Assembly (NCBI RefSeq): GCF_001653235.2
Contig: NW_019154051.1
Location: 117,041-181,040 of the forward strand
Reading direction: 5' to 3'
Length of the DNA stretch: 64,000 nucleotides
DNA from: Pochonia chlamydosporia 170
Taxonomy: Eukaryota; Ascomycota; Sordariomycetes; Hypocreales; Clavicipitaceae
Made by a program: the position numbers and the translations under genes. The notes beneath the pieces are model-generated. The model was not told where the DNA came from. It ran no database searches and saw nothing but the letters and a program-made list of their open reading frames with translations. This document shows, one piece after another, positions 46,001 through 56,521 of this stretch (positions are counted from its first letter, which is position 1; each line of letters opens with the position of its first letter).

Positions 46001-46099
46001 GAGAAGAAAGAGCTCGAGGGCATCCATCTTAATGATGATGAGTTCAGAAGACGGGAGCTATCGTGGCTCGCTGCCGCGGCGAAAACAGCTGGCCATTGA
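43073..46099 (+). pseudogene. hAT transposase, copy 2, gap plus two one-base insertions
   Basis: This is the same protein as in copy 1 (BED finger, VSFDGWRARN, FTLDNAENND, C-terminal dimerisation block). If the gap flanks overlap by aa, the frame is continuous across the junction (NPAV-KITNANISDTT). Two later one-base insertions shift the frame: ggggaacg near 45257 and cgaattgg near 45691. Copy 1 lacks both. Each copy is therefore broken at places where the other is not, and the consensus is a full-length frame of about 831 aa. Sequencing error, recent mutation or both could explain it. Confidence 0.85.
43738..44264. other. Assembly gap of 527 N
   Basis: The flanks end in ...gcagtcaa and resume with aagatcacg.... 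Copy 1 of the same element has gcagtcaaagatcacg with nothing in between, so the true gap is probably zero or a 2-base overlap. Confidence 0.9.
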
Positions 46100-46627
46100 A
46101 GAGGCGATTCGAGTGCTACAAGAGTGAATGAAGGGAAGGGGACGGGAGCAGCCGAAGGTAGATTCGCACCAGAGGAGCCTCGGGAAGCCCTACTTGTTGT
46201 ACCAGCCAGCAAAAGTGGACATCACCTCCTTCTAAGAGGGAGGTATTTGTTAGAATATGTCGTCTCTGACACTTTTTAATGCGAGGGGATGGTTAGCGTC
46301 ACTGTGGCCAACCCTGACACGGGCGCGATGAGATCAACTCAAGAGATAATGCCACTATATTGCACGAAAACCAAGATGAAGAGGAAAGAGGTATGAGCAA
46401 GCGCGTGGACGTGTAGACGCGTTAACTTAGTGCCATCATGCGCTGCCCCACTACGCCGCGACTCTGGATGATGCCGCCACAAACCTCCATCCACTGAAGT
46501 CAACTACACTTAAATCAACTACATTTGAGGTGTCCGTTGATACACTACATTCAAAGTTTCATTACTAATCTACACTTACTCTAAATTGACAGATGCCGTG
46601 TAGTTGATTTAGTTGATTGGGTCTCTG

Positions 46628-47224
46628 GAAGTATGCGCTCGACAATGTCAAAACGGTGTCATATGCTCTTGCCATCAACCTTGACAGCATTGCCGGAGAT
46701 GGTTCCATACAAGGAGCAGGTCAACCCGCTTTGGCGGACCGCAACCAACAAGGCAGGGAGTATGCCAGCTCTAATGGCGATACCTTCTTCCCATTAGGGC
46801 TCCACCGAGCGTATGGCAAATTTTCATCGCCAGAGCCGCCTGCCTTTCTGTCAAGGAACCAGCTCGCCATCACGAGGGACAACATGAGCTATGAGAACGA
46901 AGGCGCCGATGTAGTCTCTTTTGGGTTCTTCTAGGCGTACTCCAACATCAAAAGGCAGTGGGTGATAAGGGTGGAGCTTGATTACCATAACAGCCATATA
47001 CTGCTTGATATTTGTGTGGTTGTAGCGTCTTACCACCTTAAAGACTTAATCGGCAACCGCACTCCCGGAGGTAGAGGAAACTGCTTTTGCGCAGGAAAAT
47101 ATACTAATACTGTATGGTACAGTAAGTAGGTAGGTACCGGTACTGTACTGTTATCCAATATATAACCCTAGTGCCGAACTTGTTGCTCAGAGATATTCAC
47201 AAGAGTGTTAATACAATTCTAGCC
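46628..47224. other. Flank of hAT copy 2 with an unidentified open frame
   Basis: An open frame continues out of the hAT end to 46934 (YALAINLDSIAGDG, LGLHRAYGKFSSPEPPAFL) with gene-like composition but no recognised family. It may be a remnant of an interrupted gene. The rest up to 47224 is the promoter side of the ankyrin gene and contains short gtaggtaggtaccggtac repeats. Confidence 0.3.
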
Positions 47225-48191
47225 ATGGGTATCGCGGTCAAACATGTCAAATCCCGCCGCGCAGGTGCCTCTCAGTCCGCACCACATCAATCAAAGGGAA
47301 ATGAGAATAGCACTGTTTATACTCGCCATAATTCCAGCCACAGGTTGTCTGGACTTCCCACAGAGATAATTGAAATGATCGGAGATAGCCTGAATAAATG
47401 CTCTTTAAGCGCCCTCATCCGAACGGCCGCAGGAATTCACGATATACTTAATAGACGAATGTATAAACGAGAACCGCAAAAGGCACTACGGTTTGGCATT
47501 GAGAAAGGCAATCTTCAAACAATAGAAAATGCTCTCGAAGCAGGAGCGGACTTGAACACGAGGTAGTGAGGGCTCACACCCAATAGCGTTTATCCGATAT
47601 CGCTGCACGAAGGTCGTTCAAGTTCCTGTCGAAGAAGCTAATTGTTTAACTAGGGATTTTGATGGTGGCTCAGCGTTGCATCTAGCTTCAGCATGTGGCA
47701 AAGAAGATTGCGTTCGCCTCCTTATTAAAAAGGGCGCTGATCTTGAGGTGAAGTCCGAATTGGGTATGACACCCCTTATTGTTGCAACAAACATGGACCG
47801 CCCTAGTGTAGTTAAAATACTCCTTGCAAATGGTGCCAATATCGAGAACAGAGATGATGTTGAGGATATGTCTGCGCTTGAATACGCTATTACCTATGGT
47901 AGTCTAGATATGGTCAGCCTTCTTCTTGGTGAGGGTGCGAATCCCGAGTCTCAAAATGCCCAAGGCTCAACAGCGCTTCATCAAGCAGTCATGACAGATG
48001 AAGCAGCTAGAGTCAAGCTGGTGCTTGATAAGAAGGTCAATATCGAGCACAAAGATGCTGCGGGCTACACGGCCTTCGAACTGGCAGTTGTCGGTAGTTG
48101 GGGGCCGTTATCACTTGAGATACCCAAACTACTCGCCGAGAATGGGGCTCAATACGATCCTGACAAATATACATTCAGGCTCCAAGGATAG
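47225..48191 (+). CDS. F-box/ankyrin repeat protein, two exons
   Basis: Exons are 47225-47562 and 47654-48191, joined by a 91-bp GTAGTG...AACTAG intron that restores phase and a perfect ankyrin repeat (ADLNTR-DFDGGSALHLAS). The product is 291 aa. An F-box-like LSGLPTEIIEMIGDSL (~37-52) is followed by five or six ankyrin repeats (SALHLAS..., TPLIVAT..., SALEYAI..., TALHQAV..., TAFELAV...). The expected role is substrate recruitment to an SCF ubiquitin ligase or another scaffold role; partners are unknown. The ATG at 47225 has a good context (agccATGG). Unlike the gene at 3876, its repeats are diverged and it looks complete. Confidence 0.7.
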
Positions 48192-48599
48192 AATAGGAGT
48201 TTATTTGTACTTATCTAGCTATTCTACCGTGCTGGTTTAACCATGGTAACGATACATGCAACATTAGTAAATGGAACGAAGTGTACTTCGCCTTTCGCTC
48301 CTCCTACTACTACTGCTACTGCTACTACTGCAAGCAAGCAAGCTCCTGAGTTTTGAATAGTTTTGCCACTGTTGTCGCTACTAAAACAAGTAGCTTAGCG
48401 AGGGAAAAGGTTACGGCCGACTGGGTCAAATTTGATAATGACACCTAGCTTCATTTAGAGTTTAGGTGCCATCGGCCTAGGCTCCAGGAACACCCGTCAT
48501 CGACCACAAGGGGAAGGGAGCAACGGCGTATTGTTAGTAATACAGTACGGTAGTTATTCGTTAAGTTAGTCAAGTTACTGTACAATAGTGCTGTACCGT
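48192..48599. other. Intergenic stretch with a triplet microsatellite
   Basis: It holds a cta/ctg triplet run at about 48296-48330 (ctactactactgctactgct) and no gene. Confidence 0.5.
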
Positions 48600-49563
48600 A
48601 TCAACCGTGTTGATGAAGAAAAACTTGCCTGTCTTATGGAAGCGGTTGATCTCGTGCTCAATAGATGTGAAACAACGGTCCACAACACTAACCGTCTCAT
48701 CTGACGCTGGAACAGAGCCGAGTACACGGTACCGATATCGACTAATGCGGAAGAAGTTTATCGCACTTGTTGTACGGGTGTGCTTGGTGCCTAGCCGAAT
48801 TAGACGACGAGTCAAGGTAGCCATACCGCCAGAAATACATCGCCAGATTGAGCTTCTATGGGGTCATCGAGTCTGGGAAGGTTAAGAAATTGCAAGCAGA
48901 AAATGGCCAAAAATGACTGACGAGAGATATGAGCTAGACATGCGACGCATTCATACCGTGGCAAATTGTTCAGAGTCGGCAGAATCTGACTTAGGTGTGC
49001 TTGAAGGGGAGAGTGATAGTAACAGCGATGGTGAAAACGATTGGGACTTCGAAAACCACGACGCTGATCACAGCGATGACACAGACGATGCATGGCTATG
49101 CGAAGTCGAACCGGATAAAACTGCTATTAACCGACGGTGTGAGGTCAAGCATGAAAGCAGGCTTCTGAATGAATCTGCTACGACAGAGTTTCTTGAGCTG
49201 CTCTTCCAGCTACCTTACAGTATGCATTTCGCTTAGCAAAATAGAAGTATGCGGACGGCAACCCCCGGATCAACGCTGCTTGTATGCTTTAGCGGCATTT
49301 TCGGTTTTTCCTCCAACTACCAGCACTTTATGCTCGCCCGCCAGCTTTGTCCGTCGTTGTCTGGGATCATCTACGTCGCGGAACAACGACTGCTGTTCTT
49401 GGAATACGCTCTACCGGTATTCGCCCACGGCTCATTTGGCTTGCCACAGCGGGCCCGAGTTGATCAGCTGGAACACTTCAAGAAGATATGCAACCGGCAC
49501 ACTGTCCCGGGATCACCACCGGCGCTTGCGGATCTATTGCGGGGCTGGCGCTCGTTGACTTAG
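48600..49563 (+). pseudogene. OrsD/DUF3505-family remnant, second copy
   Basis: Three decayed plus-strand blocks align with the middle of the OrsD pseudogene at 25.9-28.9 kb. EEKLACLMEAVDLVLNRCE matches EERIACVMKAVDLVINRCE. TTEFLELLFQL matches SIDFLERLFEL. The block 49249-49563 (PGSTLLVCFSGIFGFSSN, CPSLSGIIYV) matches PGSTVLLYFSGIFGFSSD, CPSLSGLIYV. Frames are shifted and stops occur between blocks; both ends are missing. It is a non-functional relic of the same gene family. Confidence 0.65.
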
Positions 49564-49693
49564 ATCTCCTCATGTTCGCCAAAATCACCGCGCATGTGTA
49601 TTATTATCACCACGTGTATTGTAAAATATATACACAACCATCAATGAAAATAATTCGAACTCCCCGAACAGCTGCCACTGAGAATCATAAGCT

Positions 49694-51250
49694 ATGTCAG
49701 ATTCAGGCACGGTTCTTGGAATACCCGTGCCCGGCTGTGCTCGAGTGCTGGCTGGCACAACGCCGGCGTATCCGTCACATCAAGGTGACGAGCTTGCACC
49801 GGGTTTACTCATCGCATTTGGCAAGAAATTCAACAAGCCCAGGCACGAGATCAAGTACGAGAGTCAACTATCGTATGGCTTATCCGACATTGTCATCTTG
49901 CTGGAGCGTCCGTACGTTGAAGACTACCACGTAAATTTCGAGACCATCGTGCAGAAGTCACCCACGCTACGCGCCGTGGACGAACTTATCAGGTTTTCTT
50001 CGTGCGGAGCCAGGAGCATCTTTACCGTTACTGTTTTAAACACCTTTCCAATGCAGCCAGACAAGAAGGACAAGTCCCTCGATGAGGCATGTCACAGATT
50101 AGTGGGCCAAGTTTTGCAGGTAAAGAGGCCGAAGATCATTCTGCGCTGCGACCAGCATTCGTTCTCAGTGTTGACTTGGTGTGGGTCATGTCCCGAGACA
50201 TTTTAGGCAGCTGAGTCGCTGCGTAGTGGCACGGGCCGTGCCACTGGGTATATAGATGTATGAGAGCTGTCAGCCAGACTTTAAGAGAAGCAAGTTCAAT
50301 CACAACACTCAGATGGGTGGATGAGCCGGTTCAACTTTCACAGCCCCGACCACGACCTCCAATACAGACTTGAGAAGCATGAGATAAAGTTTGATGAAAC
50401 CCATACTGCTACAGTCTACCAGTCTTTTCACCCTTCTTGCGCCGTGAACAACACAGATTGTCGACCCGAATACCGGGCGCTTCTTATTCATCACTTTCTG
50501 GCGGCTTTTCGGGCGCTCCTTGGTCATCATACCGACCTACCGGAATATGTCGAGCCCATCCGACAACTGTGTCTTCAGAGCGGCCAACGGAGAACCAAGC
50601 CGAGGCTGTACTCTTGGCAAGCTGCGGAACATATCGAGGAAGCCATTTGCAGGGGATACATAGGGCCTAATGATGGCAGAGGCGGTCACAGAATGGAGAT
50701 TCAGAACAAACCACGAATGGAGAAGCTACAGGGTCGGGCCAAGGTGGTCTGCCGAATGTACTCGAAGCTAGAGGCCCTCGCACAAGGCAAATTCAACCCC
50801 GGTGCTCTGGCTCTGGCCAAAATTATGACCTTCTTCTGGAAGGATCACTTCACTCCTGAGCCGATCTTTCAGCAAGTCTTGTTTCTGCTCCAAACACAGG
50901 GTAACAGACAGTCCGGTTGGTTTGCATCGCGTCCACCGGAAAGCGAAACGGATACGTTGGCCTCCGTCGTTGACAATTTCACGGCACTCAAACTAAACGA
51001 GGCACTTGGGCATGTCAGCGACGGCTCAGCCACAGATGGGAAGCAACGGTTCAACGCGGTGATAGGAGCGACGAAAAGCTACCTGACCCAGTCCAGTGTC
51101 ATGGAACTGATAACCACCTTCCGCATTGCCAGCAGTTTGAGATATTGCGAAACGATGGCAGACTTGCCTGCGGGGGAGAACCTTGAGTTTGTGCTGCGCT
51201 CTTCGCAGTTTTGGCAGCTCGAGGAACTGCATGGAAGCGTCTCTACATGA
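49694..51250 (+). CDS. Uncharacterised 474-aa protein, possible uracil-DNA-glycosylase-like N-terminal domain
   Basis: My model has exons 49694-50180 and 50313-51250 with a GTGGGT...CAG intron of 132 bp and matching phase. Residues ~20-155 have the order seen in UDG-superfamily proteins: GLLIAFGKKF, DIVILLERPYVED (~65-77), AVDELIRF, then TVTVLNTFPMQP (~111-122), CHRLVGQVLQ and RPKIILRC (~145-152). The last three resemble the family 4/5 pattern of N-x-x-x-x-x-P, a Cys-containing helix and a KPKVIV-like strand. The canonical catalytic motifs are not clearly present, so this is an inference from layout only. The C-terminal ~310 residues are mostly helical and unassigned. No stop interrupts either exon. 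Confidence 0.5.
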
Positions 51251-51289
51251 TAAACACCAGAGCAGTTTGATAATATCATGGGTGACCGC

Positions 51290-51690
51290 TGTTTTAAATC
51301 CAGTTGGGCTCATATATATACATATGGAATATGACCTCTATTCATATGTATTCATAAGGCTCGATCTATATTCATATGTATGCATTAGTAATGAATATAC
51401 ATGACGTCATGGTACTGAATACTAACCTCGACGTAGTCAAAGTCAACATCAAAATTCAGTCTCTTACCTGCCTTCTCAACCACTGCCACCGCCTTCAGGA
51501 GAAGTTCATTTACTTATTCGACCTCCGCATATACATAAGCAAATTCTCGAAATCGCAAATTGGGAGATTTCGGCTACCACGTGATACCATTCATATGTAT
51601 GCATAAGTATGTATTCATAGGGCTTCTATTCATATTCATATGTATGTATGTATGTATATATATGTATAAGGTTATGAATATATATGTATT
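51290..51690. repeat. AT-rich region with repeated ttcatatgtat motifs
   Basis: The motif attcatatgtat and its variants recur at least six times, with runs of tatgtatgtatg and tatatat. Many copies contain the palindrome catatg. It looks like a degenerate microsatellite or a set of short foldback repeats. Confidence 0.7.
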
Positions 51691-52254
51691 ACTGCAAGCT
51701 CTGGGGCTTGCCTTAGCTGTCTGAGCCAGAATTGTGGCAGAGTCTCCCCTTTGAGCTCATATGGCTGAGCTTTTAGCCATACTTCGAGCTCATCTTCTGG
51801 TTCCTCATCACCATAGAGACGGGCCATATTAGTTGCTCGGTCGAAGTCATCGGGTGACGGTGATCGAGGTCTTTTCGATCCTGTTGTTGGTGTTGAACTA
51901 AGTTCAATGGGAAGGCGCTTGTATTCCGCCCATAAAGTATTAAGGCTAATTTGCCACCAGGTAGCCAGCCTTCTGCGTGTGTGGCATCCTTCCACAGAAC
52001 TGCATCTTTCCATGTGTGTTCAAAGTATTTCCACTTCATGTGAGGGGTAGTGACAACTGAAGCGTAATGTGCTGGCGTTTCATTAACCTTTGCAAAGGAA
52101 CGGCAACCCAGATTATCCAGAGTTGGAAGTGGGGGGCAAAGTAGGAGTCCACAGAATGATCCATGCTGGCGTTTGGATACAACTTTCTGTCTCCTCGGCT
52201 CGCCATTGTCATGATATCTATCCATCGTCTCTTATCTGCTCGTTCTCTCCTCAC
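51672..52254 (-). pseudogene. hAT transposase fragment (third type)
   Basis: Minus-strand blocks in two frames contain VTTPHMKWKYFEHTWKDA and, further on, ELEVWLKAQPYEL and LPQFWLRQLRQAPELA. These are the segments before and within the hAT C-terminal dimerisation region. Frameshifts and missing ends make it a dead remnant. It belongs to neither of the two complete hAT families in the window. Confidence 0.5.
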
Positions 52255-52395
52255 TGACTAAGGTAAGGACGATCGAGTTGATTGTTGCAGGCGCAACGTA
52301 CGTACTGGTACTTCAAAACTGGGAGGCGTGAGCTAACTGTACGCCGTTTCATAAGGTATACCACTGTCCTGATCGTTTTTGTCTCTGGTACCACT

Positions 52396-52515
52396 GCAAT
52401 CCAAGGTTATGTGACGGTACAAGGCACGATCAAGGTCGAGTGCGACTTGAATAAACGGATTATTCACAAGGAGAAAAAGAGAACTCCTAAAAGGAACTCT
52501 GGCTGAAGCTATTTA
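52396..52515 (+). repeat. LTR-like dispersed repeat, copy 2
   Basis: Begins tgtgacggtacaaggcac and aligns with 14210-14325. Its right end coincides with the left boundary of duplication copy A (52513). It also contains a hairpin (gaactcc...ggaactc) at the position of the hairpin in copy 1. Confidence 0.5.
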
Positions 52516-53022
52516 AACAATGTTCACAAAGTGAGACATTCATTAAACAGGCAGGTCACAGGATTCCCTCACAAACACCAGCTCATCACGGTCGACACGT
52601 CAAGCTCGCGACGAGCAAAAGCCCGTTGGATCAGCTCTCGAATATCTTGGAACAGAAGTATGATGCACAGCTAAATAGACTCGAGAAACGCTAACCTAAC
52701 GTTTCATCCATTATGGGCTGATCTCGGTCAATCTAGTTGCCATATTTGGCCGAGAATCACCACATCACCCTTCCTTATTCAATCAACAGCACCCTTATCC
52801 AACAGTACATTGAGCACAACGTAAGTCGAAGAGAATTAACCATACTGCTATGTCTAACGCAATCGTACAGTACCATATCTGAGATTGTGCATTGCACAGT
52901 CCAAATTCCCTGTCCCCAATCCTTGACATTCATCAGCGGGAAGCAAGCTTCGTCTAATTCTGGACGTGATCGTAAGCCTAAGGTTAGAACTACTTCTCGC
53001 TCATCTCAGTTTGGGATCTTCC

Positions 53023-53425
53023 CAGGGTGGTCCCCCGATCAACTGATCGAAGTAGTCGGCGACTGAGATCGGCGACTAAGGGGTCGATTCGATTGCAATT
53101 CGATCGAGCTTTCCGCGATTCCGATTCGATTGAACCTTCAATCGATTGAGTTGAATCGGGCTGATCGAGAATATAGGAGTGATAGACCTGGCGGCTCGGG
53201 AGCCATAGTGCCAAGGGTCCTGTGGCTGTAATTCCCCTGTGCAAAGTGGGTCCTGGAAGAATTGGCCAATAGGAGCCTCTTATTTTAACATGTTGTATCG
53301 CCGACTTCAGCGATTCAATTCGATTGAAGGTCTAATCGATTGGGCACGACTCGATTGGCGTTGTGCTCCCCGATCGCGATTCGATTGAGTGCTCAATCGA
53401 TTGAGTTGATCGGGGGACCACCCTG
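53023..53425. mobile_element. hAT-type MITE with perfect 8-bp target duplication (in copy A)
   Basis: It is 403 bp long with inverted ends cagggtggtcccccgatcaa. The 8-bp direct repeat gatcttcc lies at 53015-53022 and 53426-53433. The interior is built of attcgattg/caatcgattg repeats. End sequence and 8-bp duplication indicate a non-autonomous hAT. It lies in the 3' coding end of the C2H2 gene. Confidence 0.9.
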
Positions 53426-55467
53426 GATCTTCCTCCATCTTGCATGCATTTTCTAGCTTGTTTGTCCACTTGCCGTTAGCCCCAGCATGAATATGCTTCA
53501 AGTGTTGTCGAAAATGGTCTGCTCTATAGAATTTCTTGGAGGAGTTGCATTCTCGGAACTTGTGCACTTCCTGGAGATGACGAATTCGATCATCCCAGTC
53601 TTGGTCCGTGGCATGTTTCGGTGCAATACCTCCAGTCAATGATTCATTACCGAGACCATTTCCTGACCGAGGAAACTCGACGCCGCAGTAACTGCAAGTG
53701 TCTGCCTCTCCAGCATGGCTTGTTGAATCGTGGAATGTCTGGTCATACCCAGACAAGGCAGAACACGACCATGAGTGGCGACGAACATGAAGGGAATTCA
53801 GGTGTCGCTCGATTTCATTCTTGTTCTTGAAACGGTTGCCACAGAATGGACATCCATACTGTTTCTCAGCTTCGTGAGTGCTGCATAGCGATATCAGTAT
53901 TGCTTGGAGAGAGAAATCGACCAGGGAGCCAATACCGCGGGTTTATTGGCTACCATAAGACACATTGCACTTACCTAAGGTCTTCTGCTGTCTCAAACTT
54001 CTTCCGCTTCTTGGGGCAGCAACCGCACAAGTAAACTCGCTGAACCTTAGAGCCCCTACTTTTTTGGACCCCTGCTAGCTTCCTCGAGCCTGTGCTGGAG
54101 ATGTTGCGCTCGTATGTTTCCCCCATGACAGAGATGGAAGTTCGAGAGGTAAGGACGACGGAACCAGGTGTCATGTACGGTGAGTTGCAAGATGTTGGAG
54201 AGGCGCCGCAAGGTGAGAGAGCACGAAGCGACCGGTTGCCGAATGACGCTGCTGTCGTAACAGCTGATGGCCCTGTGGACATGGTGGAAATATAAGAGTT
54301 AAAGCGAGATATCGCAGCAGAGGACCTGGCCGAAACCGATGAACCCTTTGGCATGACGGTGAGTCGGGGTATCGAAGAATCGAGAGAACTAAGATCACGT
54401 TGAGGATCAGTCGAGCCACCATGGATTAAATGATATTCTGCTAGAGGGCTAGCAGCCCCTCGCTCGCGATCAATAGCGGCATAAGCTCCCCCCGGCTGAA
54501 ACCTCTTTGGTGCCGTGGCTTCGTGAGTCTCCATATCTTCTGCGGCTGCAAACTCGTAGTTACCATGAGTGGATGAGGCATGGCCGGTATTGTTTTGCCA
54601 TGAGTGGCCCCTGCGTGAACAAACATAGTCCAAACCGTCCTTTGGCATACGTTGCTCTCCTGGGAAATGTCGAACTAGCGCAGGTCGATGAGAAACATCA
54701 GACAAAATGAAAGTTTTTGACATTCTGGAGGGCGTCTCAAATAGTAAGTTGCTATGGATGGGCAGCTTAATAGGTATGCTCAGCCTGAGAGCTCGAGGAT
54801 CTAGTTGTCGATGTGCTTGATCGATCAGAGTTGATGACGCAACTGATCGTGGCGACCTAACGAATCTGCGAATGGGATCCAACTTATTCTTCATGCTATC
54901 GCCATGTAAATCAGCTGCAGTTTGAAAATAGACCTTGTCATGGCGCATGAATTCGGCTGGTCGATAGTCCAGAGAGTCGGTATTAAGGTCGGCTTCAACG
55001 ATACCGTTGGAGCCGTCTCTTTCGACCAAGTCGTGCACAGGGCTTGTAGTAGCTACAGACCTTTCGGCTGCGGTATAGCTTGCATAACTCTCGTTACCAT
55101 TGACGCTGCTTCCGGAGTCTGGTCTCTCATCAGGGAGTGATGAACATAAATTGCCGTACCCAACCTGTACGAATGACGCGGAGCGTCCATAATCTCGCAG
55201 TTCGTCCATCGATTTTTCGGGGCGAGCAGGAGACGCCAGAAATGGTATATGGCGAGGTGGAGGCTGAGGGACGTCGTCTTTCAAGTCGAGTCCTGGCATA
55301 GAGACTGCAGGACTTCCGGAGGATTGCTTGTTGTGGTGAATGCGGTAAAGTCCGGGGGAAGAGGACAAGATGCTCAGTAAACTGGGCCGTGTCTCTCGAA
55401 ACTGTGGTAGGGAATCCATTGCGGTTTTATCAAGTTCTTGTTCTTTTGTACCTTGACGTTCCGTCAT
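53307..55467 (-). CDS. C2H2 zinc-finger protein, duplication copy A, intact
   Basis: Exons on the minus strand are 55467-53975 and 53880-53307, with a 94-bp GTAAG...CAG intron in phase, giving 688 aa. The first ~490 residues are Ser/Pro-rich and disordered. The C-terminal region has a classical finger CPFCGNRFKNK...HLNSLH (~508-529). A CSYC...HLQEVH unit (from ~560) and ECNSSKKF...HLKHIH (to ~629) follow. Such proteins act as nuclear DNA-binding regulators; targets unknown. The reading frame enters a hAT-type MITE after DP (residue ~650), so the last ~39 residues are MITE-encoded. Without the MITE the frame would stop three codons later. No stop or shift in this copy. Confidence 0.8.
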
Positions 55468-55944
55468 GTATTACAGGATCGTACGGTAGACGGCTTGGCT
55501 ACCAAGACGTTGGCTGGGAACAGCCGGCAGATAACGCAAACGTTAGCACTTATGGGTGGGAATGCCCGCCAGGTAGGTGTCGTTATGTGAGTCTCGTGTT
55601 TGCAGGAGTTGAAGGACAGTTATGACTCAGGTGGCATAAGAAGTTTGTGATGGAATAGCAGTAGGGTATTTGTTGGCTGAAATTCCACACGTAGGCTGTT
55701 CTCCGGGTCGTAACTCGGTTTGAAATGGAAGGGAAAAAAAAGAAAGGAAGAGATAATGACAAAGAATAGCGGCAGATTCCATGGTGTAGCATCCTGCCTC
55801 CGAGTTACAGTACTCAATTGAGTAAGGATGCCTCTCCAGTTGTCCTTTGAGATAGGCTGTCACTGCCGCCCCTCAATACCTAAGCTTTGGCACCGTATCT
55901 GGACTCTGCTCAAACATCTGTCAGAGCCTTCATAATTTAGGTAA
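55468..55944. other. 5' flank of the C2H2 gene in copy A
   Basis: The sequence is shared with 63253-63729 of copy B and should contain the promoter. There is an A/G-rich run near 55730 (gggaaaaaaaagaaagg). No gene. Confidence 0.4.
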
Positions 55945-56247
55945 CTGTCAGAATCACGGTGTGGATACTTTCACAAAGGCGTCACTGTAAAATTGAATGG
56001 GTGTGTAGGCATTCGCCCAGTATGTTCATTGTTGTCTGTCTGTTCCATTCTGCTTGATCTTCCATTCTCCTTTTTATGCGCGTAAGCGTGTTGCAAGCGA
56101 CACACCTACGCGCATAAAAAGGAGACTGGAAGATCAAGCAGAATGGAACAGAACAGACAACAATGAATACACTGGGCGAATGCCTACACACCCATTCAAT
56201 TTTACAGTGACGCCTTTGTGAAAGTATCCACACCGTGATTCTGACAG
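55945..56247. mobile_element. PIF/Harbinger-like foldback MITE, empty site in copy B
   Basis: This 303-bp element is a near-complete palindrome: arms of about 145 bp start ctgtcagaatcacgg and are almost perfect inverted repeats. It is flanked by taa at 55942-55944 and 56248-56250. Copy B has a single taa at the same place (gtaacagttag), which is the uninterrupted target. A 3-bp TWA-type target duplication fits the PIF/Harbinger superfamily. Confidence 0.9.
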
Positions 56248-56521
56248 TAACAGTTAGTAGTTAGCTGCTTCTGAATAAGGTGCAGGCGGAAGTTGCCCGC
56301 TGGGCTTTACGAATTTCCAACCCTAGTCAAGAAGGCTGACTGTGGCGCGTCGCAGGATCTCAGGTCAGGACAATAGCGACTTCCATCTTGGTATGCCTAA
56401 ACTTCGTCATCCACAAACGCGGTACTTCCAAAAACACCTCGTTTACGACACGGCGCCAACTGGGATTTACAGATTTCGCCACCTGCTACTTCTAGTATGG
56501 TTTAGGGCTGATATTGGCGGG

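Larger units (their letters stand above)
42325..46627 (+). mobile_element. hAT transposon, copy 2, with internal N gap
   Basis: It has the same ends (cagagacccaatcaac) as the element at 21653-25425, in opposite orientation. Outside the gap the two match apart from one extra G near 45257 and one extra A near 45691. Removing the 527 N and a 2-base overlap at the gap leaves 3774 bp, against 3773 in copy 1. These lengths are explained exactly by the three indels. The flanks aatgtatc and gaagtatg do not match, so no target-site duplication is visible. Confidence 0.9.
52513..56521. repeat. Segmental duplication, copy A
   Basis: It matches 60296-64000 in direct orientation with only a handful of substitutions and small indels. 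The length offset between copies changes from 7782 to 7785 through three one- or two-base indels. It then drops by 306 because A has an extra MITE (303 bp plus a 3-bp target copy). It contains a C2H2 gene and a hAT-type MITE. B runs off the window, so the true right end of A is unknown; the alignment can be followed to 56521. Confidence 0.95.

Noticed and set aside
21653..46627. Inversion between the two hAT copies as the reason for unmatched flanks
   Set aside because: I tested the swapped flank pairs (ctgccgac with the complement of aatgtatc, and the complement of catgtgtg with gaagtatg); neither matches.
52737..53066. 109-codon plus-strand frame duplicated at 60519-60848
   Set aside because: Its preservation is explained by the recent duplication, and it runs into the MITE end; no domain is visible.
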